From Geobacter argillaceus (GTDB taxonomy: Bacteria; Desulfobacterota; Desulfuromonadia; Geobacterales; DSM-12255), in NCBI RefSeq assembly GCF_007830735.1, contig NZ_VLLN01000004.1, positions 124,001 to 188,000 of the forward strand: DNA of 64,000 bases, written 5' to 3'. Shown piece after piece: positions 9,729 through 15,804 of the stretch. The position numbers and the translations under genes are program-made. Each line of letters begins with the position of its first letter. Positions within the stretch are counted from its first letter, which is position 1. The notes under the pieces were generated by a model. The model made no database searches. It had not been told where the DNA came from and saw nothing but the letters and a program-made list of their open reading frames with translations.

Positions 9729-9935
9729 TCTCTGGCACAGAAAGCCTGCCGGGACGGCTACTCCGTGCTGTACCAGAGACTGCCGAAACTCCTGCGGGAA
9801 ATCGCCGTATCCAGGCATGATGGCCGTTACCACAAACTGATGGCTCCCGTGGTAAAGTGCGAAGTCCTGATTCTCGATGACCTCCTCATCTCTCCCATCT
9901 CGCGGGAGGACCAGCGGGAACTGCTGGAGGTCGTT
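9729..9935 (+). pseudogene. istB remnant (IS21-family transposition helper ATPase)
   Basis: The frame reads SLAQKACRDGYSVLYQRLPK, continues LLREIAV and KLMAPVVKCEVLILDDLL (Walker B), then REDQRELLEVV. This is the central part of IstB/DnaC-like ATPases of IS21-family elements. The Walker A side and the C-terminal part are missing. Similarity stops near 9935, just before the 3' end of the MaoC gene. The remnant lies immediately after jetD and marks an old insertion-element boundary of the defence island. Confidence 0.7.
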
Positions 9936-9970
9936 CCACACGGCCCCATCCGGACTATCCCTTTTTTGCG

Positions 9971-10450
9971 TCAAGCCGTTTTCCGGCAGAGAATCATCCC
10001 CACCGACTGCATGGTCATCACTACCTCCTTTTTCTGGTTCAGCACGTCGACAGAAATGCCGACCATGCCCCTGTCGGGTTTTGATCTGGAGCGCCGTGCC
10101 TCCTGAATGGTCACCCTGATGGACAGCTCATCACCCGGCCGCACAGGTTTGAGCCATTTCAGCTCCTTCACCCCTGGCGACCCGAGGCTCGCTACACTGG
10201 AGACATAGTTGTCAACCAGAAGCCGCATCATCAGTCCGGCGGTGAGCCAGCCACTGGAGATGAGACCGCCGAAGGGGGTGTCTTTCGCCGCTTCGGGATC
10301 GGTATGGAACGGTTGGGGGTCGTATCGCCTGGCAAAGTCGATTACTTCCGCTTCCGTGACCGCTATGGTGCCGAACTCGTAAATCGAGCCGACCGCATAA
10401 TCCTCGAAATAGCGATTGTCTCTCGCTACGGTAAATGTTGAGTTATGCAT
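9971..10450 (-). CDS. MaoC-like acyl dehydratase
   Basis: This 159-residue protein has the hot-dog fold signature of MaoC/R-specific enoyl-CoA hydratases. It has RYFEDYAVGSIYEFG at the start, the hydratase loop YDPQPFHTDPEAA (catalytic Asp and His) and GGLISSGWLTAGLMMRLLVD, then KWLKPVRPGDELSIRVTI. It should hydrate an enoyl-CoA or related acyl thioester in the cytoplasm. No acyl-CoA pathway gene lies nearby, so the physiological substrate is open. It is transcribed toward the istB remnant and sits between the Wadjet and HigBA cassettes, so it is probably carried on the island or captured between insertions. Confidence 0.85.
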   Translation of the reverse strand: MHNSTFTVARDNRYFEDYAVGSIYEFGTIAVTEAEVIDFARRYDPQPFHTDPEAAKDTPFGGLISSGWLTAGLMMRLLVDNYVSSVASLGSPGVKELKWLKPVRPGDELSIRVTIQEARRSRSKPDRGMVGISVDVLNQKKEVVMTMQSVGMILCRKTA

Positions 10451-10653
10451 GATTTGTTGCCTCCCTGAAGTTTATTGCTGGTCGATCGTGACTATTCCGG
10501 CAAGCGCATAGCGCCACTGAATCCTCCATGATTCGGGGTGGCAAGTTCGGACAATCATCATTAAGATGTGCCGCGCAAAGATGGCTGAAACGGCACCAGC
10601 GAAGAGAATTGATACGCAAAAAGGGTTCGGCATCAGCCGTAACTATTGTTTTT

Positions 10654-10667
10654 ATTGGCGCGCCAAT
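10654..10667. repeat. 14-bp perfect palindrome sharing 10 bp with the tRNA-Arg 3' end
   Basis: ATTGGCGCGCCAAT is a perfect palindrome in the gap between the MaoC and HigA genes. TTGGCGCGCC (10655-10664) recurs at 11583-11592, the very 3' end of the tRNA-Arg gene. This could be the trace of an attachment-site repeat, but ten bases of GC-rich palindrome can match by chance. Confidence 0.3.
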
Positions 10668-10726
10668 CAGCATGAAAATGCGAACTGGGAAATTGCTGTA
10701 AATATGGAATGTTAGCCGAAGAGGTG

Positions 10727-11104
10727 TTACGCTGCGTCTTTGAATAAGTGATACGGCTGAATCAGAATATCCGGTGGGATGCCAAGAATGCTATGAAGCT
10801 TCCTGACCATTTCCATAGTCAGGGGACGTTTACGATTAAGCACTTCCGATACCCGTGCCCGGCTGCCGATACAAGGTTCAAGGTCGCGACGTGACAGGCC
10901 CCTGCTTTCCAGGTGGTAAAGAATAGCCTCGATAGGGTCGGGCATGGGTATGCTTACATGCTTATCCTCGTAGGCTTCGACAAGCGTAACCAATACGTCA
11001 AGCCTGTCACCTTCAGAGGTATCCGGGACGGCATCGAACAAACGCTCAATCTCTTCAAGTGCAGCCTGATAGTCTGCGTCGGTTTTAATAGGTCTGATTT
11101 CCAT
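10727..11104 (-). CDS. higA: HigA-type antitoxin (XRE-family helix-turn-helix)
   Basis: This 125-residue antitoxin should neutralise the adjacent HigB and repress the operon. The N-terminal half (IKTDADYQAALEEIERLFDA, then EGDRLDVLVTLVEAYEDKH) is typical of HigA antitoxins. The C-terminal half carries a Cro/XRE helix-turn-helix, RGLSRRDLEPCIGSRARVSE, then VLNRKRPLTMEMVRKLH. GGAGGT lies 6-7 bp before the ATG at 11104 on the minus strand, which decides the start over the longer frame from 11122. It follows the toxin gene by 14 bp, giving the toxin-first order of HigBA modules. The pair sits next to the tRNA gene, a usual island position. Confidence 0.9.
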   Translation of the reverse strand: MEIRPIKTDADYQAALEEIERLFDAVPDTSEGDRLDVLVTLVEAYEDKHVSIPMPDPIEAILYHLESRGLSRRDLEPCIGSRARVSEVLNRKRPLTMEMVRKLHSILGIPPDILIQPYHLFKDAA

Positions 11105-11118
11105 CTGAGTACCTCCGG

Positions 11119-11412
11119 TCAAATAGTTGCAGCATCAATCTTATCATACTCCCCATGAGTACCGACAAAGCGGATATACAGAATAGCGTGAGTGTATTGC
11201 AAAACCACAACCAGGCGGAAACTGTTCCCTTTGATATTGAACACAACGCGGTTGTTCGGCAGAAAACTGGCATTTCGATAAACATCTTTGATGTTTTGCG
11301 GGGATTTCCATTCTGCACGCTTGACGTCAATCAACCATGCTTGCAGTGGCTGACGTGAGTCAGGATGTAGTTCCCAGAATTCCTTAAGGTATTTGCGAGA
11401 AATGACACGCAC
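11119..11412 (-). CDS. higB: HigB-type toxin (RelE-superfamily mRNA interferase)
   Basis: The protein reads VRVISRKYLKEFWELHPDSR at the start, then QPLQAWLIDVKRAEWKSP, NNRVVFNIKGNSFRLVV, and ends YIRFVGTHGEYDKIDAATI. These are the conserved blocks of HigB toxins, which cleave mRNA on the ribosome. Family members begin at the MRVISR block, so the GTG at 11412 is chosen; an ATG at 11436 would add eight residues. Neither has a clear Shine-Dalgarno sequence. Length (97 residues) is normal and no frameshift is seen, so the toxin is probably functional and kept in check by HigA. Confidence 0.88.
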   Translation of the reverse strand: MRVISRKYLKEFWELHPDSRQPLQAWLIDVKRAEWKSPQNIKDVYRNASFLPNNRVVFNIKGNSFRLVVVLQYTHAILYIRFVGTHGEYDKIDAATI

Positions 11413-11537
11413 GAAAGAATTATATATTGGTCCCATAATGGGAGCAAGTGAATTGTTTACTAATTCAAGGAATTCGATTATGTAGTAGAAAACAAGGGCT
11501 TTTCCGGTTGCAGATTGTGGATTTCAACTGAAAAAGA

Positions 11538-11575
11538 AAAAGGTACTAAAATCATTTAAGATTTTTGTACCTTTT
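11538..11575 (-). terminator. Terminator of the tRNA-Arg gene
   Basis: AAAAGGTAC (11538-11546) pairs with GTACCTTTT (11567-11575), and an inner AAAATC/GATTTT stem extends it. Read on the minus strand, the hairpin starts 9 nt after the tRNA 3' end and is followed by a U-rich run. Confidence 0.75.
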
Positions 11576-11583
11576 GGTATATT

Positions 11584-11660
11584 TGGCGCGCCCGGAGAGA
11601 TTCGAACTCCCGACACCCTGGTTCGAAGCCAGGTACTCTATCCAGCTGAGCTACGGGCGC
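11584..11660 (-). tRNA. tRNA-Arg (anticodon TCG)
   Basis: On the minus strand the 77-nt gene begins GCGCCCGTAGCTCAGCTGG, has an anticodon stem CCTGG/CCAGG around loop CTTCGAA (anticodon TCG), the T-loop GTTCGAATC, a matching acceptor CGGGCGC, and an encoded CCA. It would read CGA-type arginine codons. Its 3' end faces the accessory island (lower coordinates), the usual geometry for tRNA-targeted integration. Confidence 0.95.
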
Positions 11661-11814
11661 AGTGAGGCTTGGGCTGCTACGGGACCCATAGCGCTAACAC
11701 TACTACAGGGCGCTCCGACAGGCAAGGGGTAACCACACTGCCCGTCAACATTCCTTGCGCCGAGCACGAACGTTTCACGCAATCGATGGTTACTGCCGCA
11801 AAGGAAGGGTTCAG

Positions 11815-12420
11815 ATGATACACGAAGCGATCAACTGGCTGATCAATACCATTGGTGCCATGGGATATCCGGGGATCTTTCTCCTCATGGCCATGGAGAG
11901 TTCGGTTATCCCGATTCCCAGCGAACTGGTCATGCCCCCGGCAGGGTACCTGGCCCATCGGGGGGAGATGAATATCGTGGTGGCTATTCTGAGCGGCACC
12001 GCTGGGAGCCTGGTGGGGGCCTATGCCAACTATTTTGCGTCCCACTACCTGGGGCGGCCGCTGCTTCTGAAATACGGCAAATACGTCTGGATTACCGAGG
12101 AGAAATTCGCCAAGGTCGAATCATTCTTTCTCCGCCATGGTGAAATCTCCACCTTCATCGGCCGGCTCCTGCCGGTGATTCGACACCTTATCTCACTCCC
12201 TGCCGGGCTTGCGGGGATGCACCACTGGAAATTCTCGTTGTACACCCTCCTGGGGGCCGGCATCTGGTGTACGGTCCTTACTCTGATCGGTTATATCATC
12301 GGTCAGGAACAGGCGCTGATCATGCAATACTCCCATCAGGCGGTTATCGGGGTCGTGCTGTTCAGCAGCATCCTTATTGCCGTCTATGTGTGGCGGCAGC
12401 GAAGAAGCAGGCTCTCCTGA
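11815..12420 (+). CDS. DedA-family membrane protein
   Basis: This 201-residue integral inner-membrane protein belongs to the DedA/SNARE-associated family, linked to undecaprenyl or other polyprenyl-phosphate lipid flipping and membrane homeostasis. Visible hallmarks are MESSVIPIPSELVMPPAG, the LVGAYANYFASHYLGRPLLL block and the conserved FIGRLLPVIRHLISLPAG motif. Four to five hydrophobic segments are seen. ATG 11815 follows AAGGAAGGG at a good distance; an upstream extension to 11755 lacks conservation. It is the first gene beyond the tRNA and belongs to the core side. Confidence 0.88.
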   Translation: MIHEAINWLINTIGAMGYPGIFLLMAMESSVIPIPSELVMPPAGYLAHRGEMNIVVAILSGTAGSLVGAYANYFASHYLGRPLLLKYGKYVWITEEKFAKVESFFLRHGEISTFIGRLLPVIRHLISLPAGLAGMHHWKFSLYTLLGAGIWCTVLTLIGYIIGQEQALIMQYSHQAVIGVVLFSSILIAVYVWRQRRSRLS

Positions 12421-12563
12421 TTTTTCTGCCGACTGCAGTTTGATAATGAGAATACTAAAGTTAATAAATGTTCAGCCGATAGGTTCACCATGACGCAGGA
12501 ATGCGTGATTTCAAGCAGATCCGGGGGGGCGGAGTGCCCCGGGCGGGATGACAGGGGGGCACA

Positions 12564-12767
12564 ATGCTGAGCATGTCGCGTAACGAACTGTATACGCTGC
12601 GGGAGAAGGGGTATCGTCTGGAGGGGGACAACTGGCTGAAGGTGCCGGTCCAGAGTCATGTTGACAGCAGCCTGAAGGTGACGCGGGTCTGTAACGGCGA
12701 TACCCTGGCAGTGGTACTGATCCCGGCTGACCTCATTGATGTCGTTGAGAAGAATCCTTACTGGTAG
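12564..12767 (+). CDS. Small hypothetical protein (67 aa)
   Basis: The frame encodes MSRNELYTLREKGYRLEGDN, then WLKVPVQSHVD and ends VVEKNPYW. It is preceded by AGGGGGGC close to ATG 12564 and followed 20 bp later by a very strong terminator, so it looks like a genuine short gene. I do not recognise the family and see no membrane segment or cysteine pattern. A sequence resembling half of a Fur box, GATAATGAGAAT, lies about 110 bp upstream (12442-12453). Confidence 0.6.
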   Translation: MLSMSRNELYTLREKGYRLEGDNWLKVPVQSHVDSSLKVTRVCNGDTLAVVLIPADLIDVVEKNPYW

Positions 12768-12786
12768 GCTGTACTGATTTCGGTGA

Positions 12787-12828
12787 GACGCAAAAAGCCC
12801 CGGGATGTCTCCCGGGGCTTTTTGCGTC
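12787..12828. terminator. Bidirectional intrinsic terminator
   Basis: A perfect 19-bp stem (12787-12805 with 12810-12828) encloses a TGTC loop. The A5/T5 tracts inside the stem give U-runs on both strands. It ends both the small plus-strand gene and the minus-strand folK-YHS-fsa operon. Confidence 0.92.
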
Positions 12829-12843
12829 TGTTGGTCAACAAGG

Positions 12844-13488
12844 TTATTTGGGGACCTTTTCCCAGTCTTCCAGAAACTTCTTGATGCCGGCATCGGTCAG
12901 CGGATGTTTTGCCAGTTGCACGATGACCGAGTAGGGGATGGTGGCGATGTCGGCGCCGATGAGGGCCGCATCCAGCACGTGCACCGGGTTGCGGACGCTG
13001 GCGACGATGATTTCCGTGTCATAGCCGTAGTTGTCGAAGATGGTACGGATGTCGCCGATCAGGTTCATCCCGTCATGGGAGATGTCGTCCAGGCGGCCGA
13101 CAAAGGGAGAGACGTAGGTGGCCCCGGCCTTGGCTGCCAGCAGGGCCTGCATGGCGCTGAAGATCAGGGTGACGTTGGTGTTGATCCCCTTGTCGGAGAA
13201 CGCTTTGGTCGCCTTGAGCCCTTCGGGGGTCATGGGGACCTTGATCACGATGTTCTCGTGGATGGCGGCCAGCGCAGTTCCCTCCTTGATCATGCCGGCG
13301 TGGTCGAGGGCAATGACCTCGGCGGAGATGGGGCCGTCAACGATACCGGTGATCTCTTTGATGACCTCTTCGAATTTGCGGCCCGACTTGGCGATGAGCG
13401 ACGGGTTGGTCGTGACGCCATCCACCAGGCCGAGTGCATGGGCTTCCTTGATCTCGTTCACATCTGCGGTGTCGATAAAAAACTTCAT
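12844..13488 (-). CDS. Transaldolase / fructose-6-phosphate aldolase family protein
   Basis: This 214-residue protein is the short transaldolase type (TalC/FSA, MipB). The start [20 protein letters not shown], then [30 protein letters not shown] (with the Schiff-base Lys) and [15 protein letters not shown] are all diagnostic. It should transfer dihydroxyacetone or cleave fructose-6-phosphate in the non-oxidative pentose phosphate pathway; sequence alone does not separate transaldolase from aldolase activity. It is the last gene of a three-gene minus-strand operon and overlaps the YHS gene by 4 bp. A two-part transketolase is encoded further on, fitting the same pathway. Confidence 0.92.
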   Translation of the reverse strand: MKFFIDTADVNEIKEAHALGLVDGVTTNPSLIAKSGRKFEEVIKEITGIVDGPISAEVIALDHAGMIKEGTALAAIHENIVIKVPMTPEGLKATKAFSDKGINTNVTLIFSAMQALLAAKAGATYVSPFVGRLDDISHDGMNLIGDIRTIFDNYGYDTEIIVASVRNPVHVLDAALIGADIATIPYSVIVQLAKHPLTDAGIKKFLEDWEKVPK

Positions 13489-13754
13489 TGTTTTCCTCCT
13501 GTTTTTTCCACACTGGCATGGGCCAGCTGTTCTCGGTATTTTTCCAGGCAGGCCATGGAGCAGAAGAATATCCGCTCTCCCTCGACCCTGCCGATGACGG
13601 CGTCATCCTCGGTGACATACACGCCGCACACAGGGTCCTGGTGGGTTTCTTCTCCGCGGGGCGGTATCTCCTGCTGCGGTCGCTGGACAAGGTATCCCTT
13701 GACGATCCGGTAGAGCACGTACCCCAACAGAAGCCAGATCAGCAATCTCATCAT
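13485..13754 (-). CDS. Membrane-anchored YHS/TRASH-like metal-binding protein
   Basis: The 89-residue protein has one N-terminal membrane helix ([17 protein letters not shown]) and a small Cys-rich domain, [14 protein letters not shown]...[13 protein letters not shown]. This CxG...FCSxxC pattern is that of YHS/TRASH-like domains thought to bind metal. Similar small proteins are widespread next to folK in related bacteria. It overlaps folK and fsa by 4 bp on either side, so translation is coupled. The metal and partner are unknown. Confidence 0.75.
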   Translation of the reverse strand: MMRLLIWLLLGYVLYRIVKGYLVQRPQQEIPPRGEETHQDPVCGVYVTEDDAVIGRVEGERIFFCSMACLEKYREQLAHASVEKTGGKQ

Positions 13755-14269
13755 GTCTCGATCCTTGTCACCCGCTCCCCGGGGGGCAGCATTGCCAGCA
13801 GTTGCTGAACGGTTTTGGCCAGACGCGGGTGTACGGCATCGGGTGCGATCTCGGCCAGGGGGGTCAGGGCGAACCTGCGTTCATGAAGCCTCGGATGGGG
13901 GACGGTCAGGTCCGGTTCGTCAAGCACTGTGTCGTCATACAGCAGAATGTCCAGGTCAATACTCCTCGGTCCCCAACGCAGATCCCGCTTCCGGTTGAAG
14001 ATGGCGGTCTCGATGCGCTGCAGTTCGTTAAGTAGCGTCCGGGGAGATAGGGAGGTTTCCAGGCAGAGGGCGGCGTTGAAATAGTTCTCCTGACCTGCCG
14101 GCCCGACCGGCTCCGTTTCATAGAAGCCGGAAAGGGCGATTATCCGGGATTCCCGGATTTTTCCCACCTCGGCGACTGCCCGCAGGAGGTTTAGTTCCCG
14201 GTCTCCCAGGTTGGAGCCAAGGGCGATGAAGGCCTGAGCACACACCGGCGCATTAGAGCATAAAGCCAT
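13751..14269 (-). CDS. folK: 2-amino-4-hydroxy-6-hydroxymethyldihydropteridine pyrophosphokinase
   Basis: FolK transfers pyrophosphate from ATP to the hydroxymethyl pterin in folate synthesis. Visible motifs are FIALGSNLGDRELNLLRAV, the substrate loop SGFYETEPVGPAGQENYFNA and the catalytic WGPRSIDLDILLYDD, followed by PHPRLHERRFALTPLAEIAP. I start at ATG 14269 (172 residues), 12 residues before the first conserved block. The frame stays open to an ATG at 14341, but that extension overlaps a murI promoter and lacks family conservation. It heads the folK-YHS-fsa operon and shares an upstream region with the divergent murI. Confidence 0.9.
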   Translation of the reverse strand: MALCSNAPVCAQAFIALGSNLGDRELNLLRAVAEVGKIRESRIIALSGFYETEPVGPAGQENYFNAALCLETSLSPRTLLNELQRIETAIFNRKRDLRWGPRSIDLDILLYDDTVLDEPDLTVPHPRLHERRFALTPLAEIAPDAVHPRLAKTVQQLLAMLPPGERVTRIET

Positions 14270-14312
14270 CGGTTTTTCAATGGAGAGATTCCCGCCCTCA
14301 GGGTCAAATGCC

Positions 14313-14341
14313 TTGACATCGGCATACCCTTCCCCTACCAT
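14313..14341 (+). promoter_or_regulatory. Sigma-70-type promoter of murI
   Basis: TTGACA (14313-14318), a 17-bp spacer and TACCAT (14336-14341) lie about 45 bp before the murI start. Confidence 0.55.
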
Positions 14342-14386
14342 AATTTCTTTTTATTACCCGCAATACTTGCACTGGCGGAGGTTGGC

Positions 14387-15217
14387 GTGGCCTGGCAAGC
14401 CATCGGTATATTCGATTCCGGAGTTGGGGGGCTGACGGTTCTGAAAGAGATCGTCAAGGCCCTTCCCCAGGAGGATACCATCTATCTGGGGGATACGGCG
14501 CGGGTTCCCTACGGCACCAAGTCGCCGGAGACCGTTACCCGCTACGCCCGCCAGATTGCGGGTTTTCTCGTGCGACGGGATATCAAGCTCCTGGTGGTCG
14601 CCTGCAATACGGCGTCGGCCGTTTCCCTGGAGGCACTGGAAGCCGAGCTTCCCATTCCGGTGGTCGGCGTGATCGAACCCGGCGCCCGCCGGGCCGTGGC
14701 CGTTACCAGGAGCGGCAGGGTCGGCGTCATCGGTACCGAGGGTACCATCAAGAGCAGTGCCTACACCAGGGCGATCAAGCGGCTGGCCCCGGAGATCGAG
14801 GTCCTGACCCAACCCTGCCCCATCTTCGTGCCGCTGGCGGAAGAAGGGTGGACCGACAACGAGGTGACCCGCCTGACAACCGTTAATTATCTGCAGACGC
14901 TCCGGGATGCAGGTGTGGACACACTGGTGCTCGGTTGCACCCACTACCCGCTCCTGAAAAAGGTCATTGCCGAAGTCATGGGACCGGACGTCCGCCTGGT
15001 GGATTCAGCGGAGGAGACGGCCCGGACCGTGGCCGATATCCTGGCCGAGCGCAGCCTGCTCCGCCCGGCAACGGAGATGGGAAACCACCATTACTATGTC
15101 ACCGATGTGCCGGCCGGTTTCATCAAGGTCGGCAACCGCTTTCTCGGCGGGCGGCTGGGTGATGTCTACCAGGTCAACCTGGAGGATGACGAACGGCAGG
15201 CGGAGGCGAGGTCATGA
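14387..15217 (+). CDS. murI: Glutamate racemase
   Basis: MurI makes D-glutamate for peptidoglycan. The 276-residue protein has IGIFDSGVGGLTVLKEI, the first catalytic cysteine in VACNTAS (Cys73) and the second in LGCTHYPLL (Cys184), plus VGVIEPGA and VDSAEETA. The GTG at 14387 follows GGAGG at a normal distance. It is the first gene of a tightly packed unit with the GerMN protein (4-bp overlap) and metH. Confidence 0.95.
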   Translation: MAWQAIGIFDSGVGGLTVLKEIVKALPQEDTIYLGDTARVPYGTKSPETVTRYARQIAGFLVRRDIKLLVVACNTASAVSLEALEAELPIPVVGVIEPGARRAVAVTRSGRVGVIGTEGTIKSSAYTRAIKRLAPEIEVLTQPCPIFVPLAEEGWTDNEVTRLTTVNYLQTLRDAGVDTLVLGCTHYPLLKKVIAEVMGPDVRLVDSAEETARTVADILAERSLLRPATEMGNHHYYVTDVPAGFIKVGNRFLGGRLGDVYQVNLEDDERQAEARS

Positions 15218-15804
15218 AGAATCGGCGCAAGCGGCGGGGCACGGGGCTTCTGATTGTTGCCTTCATCGTTCTGGCTGTTTTTCTCGGTTTCCTGGTGCTG
15301 CGCAAGTACGAGAGCCGTCGGGTGCAGCCCGTCGTCCCTCCCCAGACCCAGCAGGCCGGGACCGTGTCGGTCATGCTCTTTTTCGCTACCCCCGAAGGGG
15401 ACGGTCTGGCGCGGGAAGGGCGGGAGATCGAGGCGTGCCAGGGGCCGGAGGAGTGTGCACTGTCGGTTGTCGAGGAGTTGATCAATGGACCGGTCGGCGA
15501 CCTGGAACCGGTCCTGCCGCCGGCCGCCACGGTCCGGGGAGTACAGATCATCGGCGACACGGCACGCGTCGACCTGGGGAAAGAGACTGTGGCGGCTCTG
15601 CCGGCCGGGAGCAGCGCCGAACTGCTGGCAGTCTACGCCGTTGTCAACACGGTTACGGCCAATGTGCCGCAGATAAAGAAGGTCCAACTCCTGGTGGACG
15701 GGCAGGAGGCACAGACGCTCAAGGGGCATGTCGACCTGCGTCAGCCGCTGGTGCCCGACCCGAAGCTGGAGCATACACAACCGGAACAAGGAACGAACCG
15801 ATGA
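15214..15804 (+). CDS. Membrane-anchored GerMN-domain protein
   Basis: This 196-residue protein has a basic N-terminus and one membrane helix (GLLIVAFIVLAVFLGFLVL), then a GerMN domain: VSVMLFFATPEGDGL, SVVEELINGP, GVQIIGDTARVDLGKE and SAELLAVYAVVNTVTA. GerMN domains are extracytoplasmic modules associated with the cell envelope and peptidoglycan. Overlap with murI (ATGA at 15214) and metH (ATGA at 15801) shows co-translation. The link to murI suggests an envelope role; the exact ligand is unknown. Confidence 0.82.
   Translation: MKNRRKRRGTGLLIVAFIVLAVFLGFLVLRKYESRRVQPVVPPQTQQAGTVSVMLFFATPEGDGLAREGREIEACQGPEECALSVVEELINGPVGDLEPVLPPAATVRGVQIIGDTARVDLGKETVAALPAGSSAELLAVYAVVNTVTANVPQIKKVQLLVDGQEAQTLKGHVDLRQPLVPDPKLEHTQPEQGTNR

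Noticed and set aside
9765-10106. Single 113-codon plus-strand gene after jetD
   Set aside because: The first part is an IstB fragment, while the second half is the mirror frame of the MaoC gene.
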